Assembly (NCBI RefSeq): GCF_947179165.1
Contig: NC_077247.1
Span: forward strand, 13,095,501-13,159,500
Direction: 5' to 3'
Origin: Solanum dulcamara
Lineage: Eukaryota; Streptophyta; Magnoliopsida; Solanales; Solanaceae
Length of the DNA: 64,000 nt
A program made the translations under genes and the position numbers. This document shows, piece after piece, positions 1-10,540 of the stretch. A model generated the notes under the pieces. The model was not told where the DNA came from. It saw only the letters and a list, made by a program, of their open reading frames with translations, and searched no databases. Each line of letters begins with the position of its first letter. Positions within the stretch are counted from its first letter, which is position 1.

Positions 1-895
1 ATTGTCCTATTCTTCCTCTTATTCTTCCTCTTCTTCTTCCACCTCTTCTACTTCCTCTTCTTCCACTTTTTTTCCTCTTCTTGTTCTTCTTCCTCCTCCT
101 CTTCTTCTTCCTCTTCTTCCTCCTCCTCTTCTTCCTCTTATTTCTTTTTTTTTCATCCTCTTCTTCCTCTTCCTCCTCTTTTTTCATCCTCTTCTTCCTC
201 TTCCTCCTCTTCTTCTTCCTCCTCTTGCTTTTCCTCCTCCTCTTCCTGTTCTTCATCCTCTTCTTCTTCTTCTTCTTCATCATCATCATCATTATCATCT
301 TCTTCTTCTTCTTCTTCTTCTTGTTCTTCTTCTTCTTCTTCTTCTTGTTCTTCTTCTTATTCTTCTTCTTCTTCTTCTTATTCTTATTCTTATTCTTATT
401 CTTCTTCTTCTTATTTCTCTTCCTCCTCTTCTTCTTCCTCTTCATCTTCCTCCTGTTCTTAGTCTTCTTCTTCCTCCTCCTTCTCTTCCTCTTCTTCTTC
501 CTCCTCTTCTTCTTCCTCGTCTTCCTCCTTCTCTTCTTCTTCCTTTTCTTACTTTTCCTCCTCTTTCTCTTCTTCTAATTCTTCTTCTTCTTTTTCCTCC
601 TCCTCTTCTTCCTTTTCCTCTTCCTCTTCCTATTACTCATCTTCCTTTTCCTCTTCCACTTTTTCTTCTTCCTCCTCCTTCTCCTCTTCTTCTTCTTCTT
701 CCTCCTCTTTTTCTTCTTCTTTTCTTCTCGTTCTCTTCTTCTTCTTCCTCCTCTTTTTCTTCTTCTTTTCTTCTCGTTCTCTTCTTCTTCTTCTTCGTCT
801 TCTCCTCTTCTTCCTCCTCTTCTTTTTTTTTCTTCTTCTTCTCCTTTTTTTCTTTCTCTTCCTCTTCTTGTTCCTCCTCCTCCTCCTCTACCTAA
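1..895. repeat. Homopyrimidine TTC/TCC microsatellite
   Basis: About 900 bases are almost pure C and T on this strand, built from interspersed TTC, TCC and CTT triplets with only scattered purines. The triplet register is largely kept, so whole frames stay open and would give Ser/Leu/Phe/Pro-only proteins; I regard these as artefacts. A mirror-rich polypurine/polypyrimidine tract of this length can in principle form triplex (H-DNA). The tract begins before the window. Confidence 0.95.
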
Positions 896-1049
896 TTTTC
901 TTTTTCTTCTTCTTGTTTTTATTGTTATTGCATTACTGTTATTGTTATTTTGATTGTTATTATTACTATTATTATTACTACTATTAATATTATTATTGCT
1001 ACTACTATTATTAACGTTGTTATTGTTATTGTTGTTGTTATTATTATTA
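896..1049. repeat. ATT/GTT-rich microsatellite
   Basis: The pyrimidine tract changes into a degenerate repeat of ATT, GTT and ACT triplets, with about 150 bases of trinucleotide texture. It runs right up to the TG that opens the LTR at 1050. Confidence 0.9.
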
Positions 1050-3967
1050 TGTAATGAGCCTCTAAGTCATTTTCTCTTTATTGCATTGTTTTAGGCATTT
1101 AAAGCTTTTTTATAATGATCCCAAGTCATGTATGACTTGCTGGGACTGACAGTTTATTCACCTGGTCGTTCGTTTGATTTTTATACAAGTTTTTGTGTTT
1201 TGATGCTTTTGTAATTGAAATGGTTGACTTTGATCAAACATACAGGTAAACGGTTTCAAAATGCAATTTTGATGGTTCTATTAGCTCCTAAATGTTGAGT
1301 TAGGTTAGGAAGGACCTTCCTTTCGGGTCCTGAGGTTTTCAAACTTATTTCAAGCTATCTTTTGGCTTATGGTTAAAATAGAGCTTTGGTGTGGGACCCA
1401 CTTTTATCGAGACGACCTCTGTTGGAAGTTTTGACATAATCATTGAGTCCAAAATGTCATGTTTTATGGGGTAGTATAGTTTATTTTGTGAATGAAGTTC
1501 CAAAAGAATCCTAGCACCCCGTTAGGGATTTCAAAACTTAATGAATTAGGTTATGTTGCATCAGCTGGTGCAGCACCATGTTCTTGTTTGCGATGACGCG
1601 CCATAAACTGCAATTGCGGTGCTTAGTGAGTTTGGACTCCACATTTGTGAGCCTAGTGCTGTATTTACACAGATAATTGGTGGTTAGTCATCGCATTTGC
1701 GGGCCCTTTGTCATGTTCTCAAATGTCAAAGAGTTGACCATCGTGTTCGTGGGGCTAAGAACGGTGTTTACGATTCTTTGGGGGCCTGGCTCTTTGCGTT
1801 CGCTAAGGTTTGTTGAATGGTATTTTTTAAAAATCTAGTCCCGACCTCAAATCCATTCTCCAAACTTTAAAACTAGATTTTGAGAGTTATAGACATTTGA
1901 TTAGGGTGATTTCAATTGCTAATTATCGGAAATTGCTGAAGCTATCTAATGGGATGTTCGAGGTTGTGTGGGAACCTTATTTTGGTGGTAAATTATTGTA
2001 CCAAATACCTCAAGTTCCCTCTTTAATGGTGTTTCTTGTGAATTTTAATGTATGAACTAATTTCAATTTTCGAGCTCCCCATTTTTGGGGAACAATCTCT
2101 TGGAGCTTTATTGGACCAATTTTTGAAGTCAATTTTGGGATTTTTGGAGCGAGCCTGACAATTGCATTTTTTGACTCAATTTCAGGCATATATTTAATTA
2201 TTTCAATTTTGATGTCTAAACATTTTTATTGATGTTGTGATTTTGATATCATGACAGTGATTGAAGGGTCTGGAATATTGGTTTTGGAGCATGCACAGGT
2301 AGCTTTGAGGCATAAAAGCAGAAAGGCATGAATTGCACAAGAAGTTCTTTCGGTTAAAACACGACTTACCAAACTTTAGATTGAAATTGTGATTGTGAAT
2401 TCATATTGATTAGCTGGTTTTTGGATGGGTTTGGAGTTGATATTGTGTTTTAATATTAGAATCCATGCCTTAGCTTCCTTTCGGGTAGGTTTTGAATAAA
2501 ATGAGCATGTCGATCTTGTGTTCATTGATCTATCTTACTTTTTGGCGTTCATATATTGGATTACATTGTTGTTGGTAGCTTTTCCTTAGCCTAGGCGTAG
2601 GTTAGTGATATCCTTAGACTTATGTTTTGGAGGGGATAACCCTTAGAAATTCTCTAACGTCACTTTGGATGGCTTAACTTCATATAGACTGATATAGTAG
2701 ACTTGAATCCTACTCAAGGCGATAAATCAAATCTTATGATTGTTTATCTATAACTCCCCTTTGATCCGGCCCTAGTGAGTTAGCATTGTGGTTTTGGACT
2801 TTGCTTGCATTGGGTCTTGGGTTTCGAGCTAGAGTGGGTCTTAGTGGTTTTGATGATGTTTTTGCTCGACTATTAAAGTCAACATGAAGAAGAGCGTGAT
2901 ATTTGGAGACACTCAAAGTTTTCTTAGACATAACTCGAGGCCTTGTCGTAGCTCTTTCGCCATGGTTTAAGACCCTAGCATATCTCATTAACCACGGTTT
3001 AAGGCCCTAATGCATCTCTTTAGTCACGATTGGAGGCCCTGACACATTCTTATTAGCTGAGGTTCTAGGCTCTGGCATATCTATATTAGTCTCAGTTCAA
3101 GTCAGAGCAATACTTCTATTAGTTGAATTTGAGCCCTGACTGGTGATTCTATTTTGTTCTTTAGGGTGCCTTAGACATGGTTCAAGTCTGAGGATGGTTG
3201 CATCACTTCTGTAATATCATAATCAATGTTAGTAGTATCTTTAGCTCTCTGTGTACTTATCGAGATTATGAGGGTCCGCTTTGGTTATTTACTTTTAATT
3301 GGAATGAGTGTACCTTTTGGGCTTATGGAGGTCCAGTTAGGTTATAACTAGTTGTTTTACTTTACTATCTCTTAGTTTTAGGACTCGTGAGCTATAGTTA
3401 GACTTATATTATTGCTTAGCTTCTTATGACCTTTTGTCACTTGTTACTTACTCATTTTTCATATTGTCTTTACCATCCAAGCTCATTAGGTCTATGATGC
3501 CTACTGGTACCTATTTTTTGGTGCTCATACTACATCATCATTTGTTTTCTTGATACAGGTCCAAGCTCAGTAGTCACTGATGATTTGGGATAGCTATAGA
3601 GATCTTTAGAGTTGAGGGTGAGCTGATAGTATCCTAGTTCAGCCTATCTCCTTTTGTATATAGTTTTTGGCTAATCTTTTAAATACGAGACAAGTCTATA
3701 TTTTGGTCAAATTTTGGTACTTTTTCTCCCTTTTAGTAGCTTTCTAATTGCGCCTACCAGGTCATGGAATTGGATCATGTAATATTTGTTTATATTTATC
3801 TCATTTCCCCCCTTCTTCTACTGTCTTTTCCTTTGTTATTGTGGTATCTTCTGTTAATTGTCGATTTTTGCCAAAAATACCTGTTACTTGTTGTTCTAAG
3901 ATATGGGTTGGCTTACCTACTGATGAGTTATGGTAGGTGCTATCATGACTTGAGTTTTCGGGTTGAA
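1050..3967 (+). mobile_element. LTR of a chromovirus-like Ty3/gypsy element, copy A1
   Basis: A 2.9-kb LTR in plus orientation. It opens with TGTAATGAGCC and its end is followed by a recognisable initiator-Met primer site at 3970, so this is a 5' LTR. By eye it matches, in reverse orientation, the LTR material at 30440-32663 and 36399-39495, for example in the block mentioning the T-rich segment near 2200-2450. The usual GTGACA end is degraded. An array of GGTTYAAG-type units lies at 2963-3140 and a dyad-word region at 1580-1815. I see no gene inside it. Confidence 0.8.
2963..3140 (+). repeat. Degenerate GGTTCAAGTCC-type array inside LTR A1
   Basis: At least five variants of the 11-mer recur at 2963, 2996, 3028, 3061 and 3096, about 32-35 bases apart, with unrelated linkers. 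This is an older, more diverged version of the arrays at 8762-9035 and 17393-17877. Confidence 0.65.
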
Positions 3968-3969
3968 GT

Positions 3970-3981
3970 TGGTATTAGAGT
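3970..3981 (+). promoter_or_regulatory. Primer-binding site, initiator Met tRNA type
   Basis: TGGTATTAGAGT matches the plant initiator-Met primer site TGGTATCAGAGC at 10 of 12 bases and lies just after the LTR end. It fixes the orientation of element A1 as plus. Confidence 0.8.
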
Positions 3982-3984
3982 ATC

Positions 3985-4311
3985 GGTGTCGCTTGCACAA
4001 AGCTAATATCTAGTAGAGTCTTGTAGATCGATGATGAGACATCTGTAACATATCTTTGACAGTCTATATGACATCTTCAGGAAGAATCTTCCTTTTGGTT
4101 TGTTGTCATACGTTTTTTGTTGAGAGATACAATAATAGCTCAGGACCGGGGTAGAGAGGTGAATCCGGAGCTAGTGGAGGATCCTCAAGTAGCTCCTATT
4201 CCTCCAAAGTTAGTGGGTTCGAGACCATCCCAACCACCACTTGGACCAGCTATGGCTTCAGATCTTCAAGGGGATATCACTCACCTACTAGTCATTCTAG
4301 GTGATCTCTAA
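3985..4311 (+). pseudogene. Gag leader and N-terminus of element A1, truncated
   Basis: Behind the primer site comes a leader and then an open stretch from 4117 to 4311 giving 64 residues rich in Pro and Gln-like spacing (VNPELVEDPQ, then PPLGPAMASD). A short Pro-rich start like this is typical of gag in this chromovirus group. Nothing of the capsid core, zinc knuckle or pol follows, because the sequence switches at about 4311 to the end of another LTR (B1). The identification rests on position after the primer site more than on motifs, so the gag call is moderate. Confidence 0.55.
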
Positions 4312-4365
4312 CACCTGTATCTGTATTATAAAATAATGTAGGTCGAATGACGTCAGTACATGAAA

Positions 4366-4370
4366 TGTAC
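4366..4370. repeat. Target site duplication TGTAC, left
   Basis: TGTAC directly precedes the LTR at 4371 and recurs directly after its end at 7097-7101. A 5-base duplication is the normal product of Ty3/gypsy integration. Confidence 0.85.
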
Positions 4371-4790
4371 TATAACACCCAAAAAAAAATAATTCAACGC
4401 CAAGGCCAGTAGCATTCTTCATGTATGTATAAGATCGTAATCGATGACTTTAAAGTATATGAATGAGTTAGGATCAATTAATAAGTAATTTAAGGGTATT
4501 AGATGTGATTTAGGGTCATAAGGGATTCCTAAAACCAAGTCAAGTCCAAAGAATTCGTCTTGGCTAATTTTCCGAATGAGTTCGTATAAGGGTCAACTTC
4601 AAACGATCATATCTCCTAGAATATAGCGAATTGGGTGTACCATGACCTATCAAATTAAAGGTATTTGAGTCTTCTTTCCAACTCCACCAAGATTGCAATT
4701 TTTGGAGTTAGGAGTCAAAAGTTATGACCATTTTACCACAAACTATCTCTGCAGAATTTCAGGCAAACTAGCCTCAGTAGTTTGGGTGCT

Positions 4791-4818
4791 GGCGCGTCGC
4801 GCCAGCTATAGCGCCAGC
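4791..4818. promoter_or_regulatory. GGCGCG/CGCGCC dyad island upstream of LTR TATA box
   Basis: GGCGCGTCGCGCC is a perfect dyad, followed at once by GCTATAGC and GCGCC. It sits about 60-90 bases upstream of TATATACA at 4881. The same word is repeated many times in LTR B2 at 43064-43350. Confidence 0.6.
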
Positions 4819-5331
4819 AGTTTTTTTGCCTATTTTCCATATTTTTTGATGAAGGGCAACTTGGGCATTTTCCCTAAATGTATATACACGAACTTGGGCA
4901 TGTTTGGGAGTCATTTTTCAGCCTTTCACCTCTCTAAAGAACCCTAAACTTCATCCTCTTCTCTCTCAAATAATCCCCTCCAATTTTTCTATCAAACTCA
5001 AGGATTCAAGGATCCTCATTGAAGACCAAGACTTCTCCAAATCTTCTTCAAGTTACTCTCTAAGGTATGTGGGTTTTCATCCATGGGTTCTTCCACCCAT
5101 GGAGCCCAAAAGTTTTCTCAATCTAGTATTTCCATTTTAAATGATGAAATCTTACGTTATTTTACATAATGGTTCCAAATGCATAGATTATGGTATATTT
5201 AAGTTTATTTACTCCTATTGGTATATATATGTGTATTGACTCTTAATTTTAAGTGATGAAAAATTTTAGGAATTTTCATACTACAATTCCAAATGTATAG
5301 ATTCATGAATATTTGATGTATATTACCTATA

Positions 5332-5518
5332 AAAAGGGCAGCCCGGTGCACTTAAGCTCCCAATATGCGCAGGGTCCGGGGAAGGGCCCGACCACAAGGG
5401 TCTGTTGTACGCAGCCTTACCTTATATTTCTGCCAGAGGCTGTTTCCAAGGCTTGAACCCGTGACCTCCTGGTCACATGGCAGCAACTTTACCAGTTACT
5501 CCAAGGCTCCCCTTCGTT
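5332..5518 (+). mobile_element. AU-type SINE
   Basis: About 187 bases resembling the AU SINE known from Solanaceae and legumes. The 5' part carries the tRNA-derived region with GCCCGGTGCAC, AAGCTCCC and a GGGTCCGGGGAAGGGCC block; the 3' part has CTTGAACCCGTGACCTCCTG and ends in CCAAGGCTCCCCTTC. The CTTGAACCC segment lies where a pol III B box is expected. The element is flanked by the 11-base direct repeat TATTACCTATA at 5321-5331 and 5519-5529, the signature of target-primed insertion. It landed in solo LTR E1, so it is younger than that LTR. Confidence 0.93.
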
Positions 5519-5827
5519 TATTACCTATATTGACTTATATTGATTCTTATTTACATGAATTAGATGATTTATCAAGGTACTTATATGAAGGCTTGAAAGT
5601 AGTTTTAAAGTGCATATGGTGGGTTATTTTTAAGATGTTTGATTTGATGCATTCATAGCACTCTCATGCATACATGTATTCTTTTAAATGTATTTGAAAG
5701 TTATATGAAATGAACCCACCTAGTCTTCTTATGTTGAAATGAAGTTGGATTGAAAGTTTGACTCTAAATGAAAGTTTATGAAGCAAATGCCTATATTTAA
5801 GGGAGTCTTGTGAAATGATTGAATGAT

Positions 5828-6000
5828 TGATTGATAAAAAGGGCTTCTTAGCCAAATTAAGGTTTCAATATGAAAGGACAATTCTCACATTGAATCAAAT
5901 GAAATGTCTTTATGAAATGCTTGATTGATAAAAGGGCTTCTTAGCCAAATTAAGGTTTCAATGTGAAAGGACAATTCTCACATTGAATCAAATGAAATGT
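5828..6000. repeat. 93-bp tandem duplication in LTR E1
   Basis: The block with GGGCTTCTTAGCC and AAGGACAATTCTCACATTG occurs twice, with a 93-base period (GGGC at 5841 and 5934) and very few differences, so the duplication is recent relative to the LTR. Confidence 0.9.
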
Positions 6001-7096
6001 TTAAGGTTATGATATGGCATGTTTGACCTCCCTATAAGCCGTCAATGCTTTTGAACATTTTCCCAAAATGAAAGGTCCGATTAGCATGGTACCCGGAATG
6101 CCATCACTGATTGTAGACCTAATTTTCTTATAAAATAAGGTTCATTAGTAGAACGGTAAATAGGACATGGTAGTCATGATGATATTATAAACCAAAGGTT
6201 TTAATGAGCTATTCCACCGATGATGATTTGATGTCTAAAGTCATACAATGCTTATGTTATTATGATATATAAATGTTATTCCGTGAGATTTGACCTAGCA
6301 CCGAATGTAGCATGTAAATGGGGACTCGACCTAAGGGGTTCTTAAGTAAAGTCTCATGTTGTATTAACTATGTGCCACCATAGGATCCCTTGTTGGCTAG
6401 GCCTTTGTAGCCACCAAATGTTAAATAATTAAATGTAATCTGAATGGAGTTCTACCTGGGAAGTAGTCTCCCCGTGCCAACGTAGGGGCTTATGTTGGAT
6501 TCCATGTAATAGCTCACATGGTCTTAAATGTCGGTTATGGTCATTTCCCCACAAAAATAAATATTTTTAAGGTTTCCTATGATGATGTCTAACGCATTCA
6601 TTCACTTATGCATATTGATTTCTCATGTCCCTCTTATGTTCTTCATTTCATAGCATACTCACATACTTAGTACATTCAAAGTACTAACGCATACTTTTGC
6701 CTACATGATATCACCATGTAGGAACCGATGTCACTCCTCGACCTCCTCCACGTGGCTAGCTCAAGTTAGTTTAAAGATTTCCTGTGGTGAGTTCCCATGT
6801 TTCGGAAACAACATCTTTTTTATTCTAAGCTTATGTTATGTAGAATAGTAAGACTTTTATTAAGGCATTTCTTGACACTTATATTGAGGGTGAGCTAGGG
6901 ACATGTCTTAGCCCCCGCCAAGTCTATTAGTAGAGGTATTTTTGGACACAAATGGAAAAATGTTTTTTTTATTTCCGCTTATTATTGTTTACCATTACTA
7001 ATGAAATGCTTAATGAATGCTAAGAGGCTTGGATGAAGTACCTCCGGGTGTCTCATTCGCCGTGTCGCGTCTAGGCCCTAGGCTTGGGTCGTGACA

Positions 7097-7101
7097 TGTA
7101 C
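7097..7101. repeat. Target site duplication TGTAC, right
   Basis: Second copy of the 5-base duplication bordering solo LTR E1. Confidence 0.85.
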
Positions 7102-8743
7102 GGTATGTAAAATAGTTGTAAAAGAACTTACTCAAGTCAAGGACCTCAACTATGAGAATAACTGAACTCAATACAACATGCAATTTAGTAAAAGACAGTG
7201 CTTGAAAAGACATAAAATAATGAACGTACCTCAGTATATAAAAATATGATACTTTACTTCTTGAGGATTTTTTCTAAGTAAAAACCATCACTTATGAACT
7301 GGTGATGATAAAATGAAGCATTGTCGTTGACACAGCCGTGCAATACCTTACCAGGGTAAGGGATATCAAATCTTTGGATACATATAAAAAGTCCTCTTTT
7401 GGGATTACGAGGAGTCACCCGAATGAACGACATGATCCTATCCTATGCTGGCTATGCAGTTTATGTGGATTGAGTTATCTATACTCTTACCCAAGTCGGT
7501 GCTCAATACAACTCGCAAAATACTTATTATTCTTATACACACCAAGTGAGTGAACTACTCAAAATACATCTCATCTAGTCTCATTAGACTTTTACATCAA
7601 TTTACATCAACTTTGTTTTATCTCATCAACTTCTCAAAATATGACATTTAAAATGTATTAATACTAATACTTGAAAATCGACATCAAAAGACTCCTTCAA
7701 AATCAACATCATGCTTAATTAAACAATGCCAATAATCCTTATTTTATCATCATTAATCCATAAAACATTTAAAGGAAATCTCTGCTAGGTTTCATGTTAA
7801 TGCAAACATGAATCCATAGCCTCAAATATCAACTCATCAAGTATACGTAATATACATATTAGAACTCAATAAGTAAGTAAGTAGATACATCAAGGATTCA
7901 CTTTTATCATAAGTGAAACTCAAACTCATGACTTAACTTGACTATAGAAATGTGTGGGGTACGAGAACGAAGTTAGTCAAATGTTCAGATAGCTTTACAT
8001 ACCTAGAATAAAGATTATATATTAAAAATTCAAAGACCTCGCTCAAAAACCTTGAACCCTAGCTCTTTTTCTTCTCTCCAATTCTTGCTCTCAAAAGTTC
8101 TAAGTGTTAATAAAAGGGAAAACCCCTTTGGGTACTAATAAGGGACTAATTTTTAATCCCAAAAGAGATTGGGTTTAGTTTGAGAAATATGATAAAATAC
8201 CAAACTAACCCTCATTAAAATTGACTCTGGGCCATCTATGAGCGCTTCTATGGACTGTAGAAGGTCGGTCGTATAACCTAAGTAAATTTTTGAGCTCACT
8301 GGTTCAATGTTTGTTGGGTCAATGACCAAGCTTCTACAGACAGTAGACCTTTTGACCGGTCATAGAAGACCACCCATAAGATGCTATTGGGGTTAGGCTT
8401 GGGGTGTATGAACTATTTCCTACAACTTGTGCATCCTTCTACGGTTCATAAGAGTCACTCATAAAAACCTTGTGCACATTCCAGTAGCTACTAGAATGTG
8501 ACATTATGGTTGACAATCGGTTCCTATGTGTTGGAAGCGTAAGGGTCATAACTTTGACTCGTAGGGACTACCTAGCTCTTAGAAATTTGTCTAAGTATAA
8601 AGGTATCCTACGGGACCTTCCTACGACTTGTATAACACTCTACGAGGACTAAGATCGTCTCGTAGACCACTTATAGTGCTAAAATCTCACTTTTCTCTGG
8701 ATTCTCTAAATTTGTATAAATAAGAATAGTATGGGCTGTTACA

Positions 8744-9806
8744 CAGGCCTTCTTCAGCCATGGTTCAAGTCCACTGCCATTTGTAACCATGGTTCAAGTC
8801 CATTGCTCCTTGAAACTTGGTTCACATCCATAGCTACTTCCACCTTGGTTTAAGTCCTTGGTAACTTTTATACATGGTTCAAGTCCATAATTATCTTCGA
8901 CGTTTGTTCAAGTCCTCGGCTACTGCAAATCTCAGTTCAAGTCCTTGATTCCTTCATCTTCACTTCGGTTCAAGTCTTTCGCTCTTATTAGTTTTGAATA
9001 AAGTTTCAATCACTCTATTGGGTTCGTTCAAGTCCGCAGAAGGTTGGGTAATCTTGGAAACTTTATCAGATTCTCTTAATTCATTTCAACCATTCTATGC
9101 ACTATTGGGCATATGTGATCCATTCTGGTTTTACTTTAAACTTGCCCATGAGCATACCCACAAGGTTAATAGAAGCCTGGTCAGATTTAGTTAGTTATTC
9201 TCTCTTGCTTGTGTTAGTACACTCATGTGCATCCTGGTTAAGTTTTTCTTTCTTGTTTCTAGATGTGGTTTGAATTATAACAATTCATATTAGTTTTGCT
9301 TTTCTTGCTCAGTTGACCTATGATATCTACTGGGTACTTGTTGTTTTGGCACTCATACTACACTCTACATCTATTTTTGTGATATGGGTTTGAGCAATTG
9401 TTACCAGCATTGACATCGAGCTAACTGTATTCATTTTTTAGAGGTTAGGGTGAGCACATGGAATCTTAGATTTACATGTCTCCTTCTCCTTCTATCTATA
9501 TTATGATTAGTCTTTTGCCTTTCAAGATAGTCTTTTTATGTGGTCTACTTTTGGTACTTGTACTCATTTTGTTAGTAGCTCTGTATTTGTGACTTCTAGG
9601 ATTTTGGAGGTATCTTTTATCTATATATATTTTTGGCTTGCTTTCGCTTCCTCATCTAGGATTCTTGCTATTTATAGTATTGTGTTAGTTTGATGTTAGT
9701 TTTCTTCCCTTACATCCCATTACTTGTAGTTTCAGGATATGTATTAGCTTGCTTACAGGTGGGTTATAGTAGGTTCCATCATGACTCTAGTAGTCAGGTC
9801 GTGACA
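8744..9806 (+). mobile_element. 5'-truncated LTR C1 with GGTTCAAGTCC array
   Basis: The right end is clear: the block ATAGTAGG..CCATCATGACTC followed by GGTCGTGACA at 9806, the same ending style as LTRs A and C2. The left end begins inside the 29-bp array, so the upstream half of the LTR is absent. No primer site follows; the next bases belong to the Tat-type LTR D1. Confidence 0.75.
8762..9035 (+). repeat. 29-bp period array conserving GGTTCAAGTCC
   Basis: The 11-mer or close variants start at 8762, 8791, 8819, 8847, 8876, 8905, 8934, 8967 and 9025. The spacing is 28-29 bases in most steps. The linkers show little similarity to one another, so the conservation is concentrated in the 11-mer. 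Confidence 0.88.
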
Positions 9807-10270
9807 GGGATAGTCTTCTGAGATAAAAAAGGGTTAGTTAGTAATATGCTCTTAGACCGAGAGGTGATGAGTGAAATTCATCTAATAGGGTTGGAAGGAA
9901 TTTAGATGTCATTGACTTGCTAGATTTTGCATGTTACACATTGATAAAGGGTTACTAGTACGGTATGATTATTGAGTTATAACATCATGGGAAACACAAT
10001 CCTAGCTTCGTCCATATATTACTTAAAACTCTAAGTCTATTTTACTTTGCTATTGCAGACAATATTACTAATTACTTAATTGAACCAAAACCCAAGTTTA
10101 CTTTGTGCATTTTTTTCTTTTGTGAAATATTGACTACAATTAAACATAAGTGTCAGTAGACGTATTTCCTACGCATTACCTAATGGTATTGATCCCAAAT
10201 CTAGTTGAGTTCTACACTTGAAAGAAAACACTTTATACTTCTAAATTAAGGTATAAGTTTAGGCGTATTA
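9807..10270 (+). mobile_element. 3' part of a Tat/Athila-type LTR, copy D1
   Basis: From 'ATAGTCTTCTGAG' to 'GGCGTATTA' this matches 23440-23904, the end of the complete LTR D2, block by block. It is immediately followed by a tRNA-Asp-type primer site, so this is the end of a 5' LTR. Its first two thirds are missing and replaced by LTR C1. Confidence 0.8.
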
Positions 10271-10273
10271 AAT

Positions 10274-10286
10274 TTTGGTGCCGTTG
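10274..10286 (+). promoter_or_regulatory. Primer-binding site, Asp tRNA type
   Basis: TTTGGTGCCGTTG resembles TGGCGCCGTTGCC, the complement of the plant tRNA-Asp 3' end used by Tat and Athila elements. It directly follows LTR D1. Confidence 0.75.
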
Positions 10287-10540
10287 TAGTGAAATACAAC
10301 TTTGAAATATTCTATTAGTAGTTATTTCAATTTATAGTTCTATTTCCTAATTTAGTTCTAAAGGGTACATGTTAGTGCATGTCAAACACCTAAAGTAAGG
10401 GTGAAACATTGAATCCTTATGACTTAGAGCTTGAAAAGTCGATTTGCAAATTTAATGCACACGAGTGTCAAATATAGAGGCTGAGACAAATTTTTGAGAC
10501 TCAAGCTAGGTAAAACATCAATAACAGTGTCAATAACAAC
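10287..10540 (+). other. Leader between primer site and gag of element D1
   Basis: Untranslated leader of the Tat/Athila-type element. I see no open frame or special structure in it. Confidence 0.5.

Larger units (their letters stand above)
4371..7096 (+). mobile_element. Solo LTR E1 with TGTAC duplication
   Basis: A 2.7-kb LTR that opens TATAACACCC (the first G of TGT is mutated) and ends GGGTCGTGACA, flanked by TGTAC on both sides. There is no internal region, so it is a solo LTR left by recombination between the two LTRs. It interrupts LTR B1. The likely promoter is the TATATACA at 4881-4888, with a GC-rich dyad island just upstream at 4791-4818. An AU SINE (5332-5518) and a 93-bp tandem duplication (5828-6000) lie within it. 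Confidence 0.9.
4311..8743 (-). mobile_element. LTR fragment B1, split by a solo LTR
   Basis: 4311-4370 and 7102-8743 are two parts of one LTR that reads across the inserted element at 4371-7096. The joined order matches the LTR at 40238-43768: the words around 'GTCAGTAC..GAATGTAC' then 'GGTATGTAAAAT' occur uninterrupted at 40740-40770. The right end GGGCTGTTACA at 8743 corresponds to a minus-strand start TGTAACAGCCC. About 500 bases at the left of the family are missing. A dyad-word island built on CTACGA..TCGTAG lies at 8220-8680. Confidence 0.75.

Noticed and set aside
2..895. 297- and 165-residue open frames over the pyrimidine tract
   Set aside because: They exist only because a C/T-only triplet repeat cannot form stop codons. 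The proteins are pure Ser/Leu/Phe/Pro with no domain.
8762..9035. CRISPR-like look of a short repeat at regular spacing
   Set aside because: The conserved core is only 11 bases, spacing is 29 in total, the array lies in a plant LTR and no cas-like gene is present.
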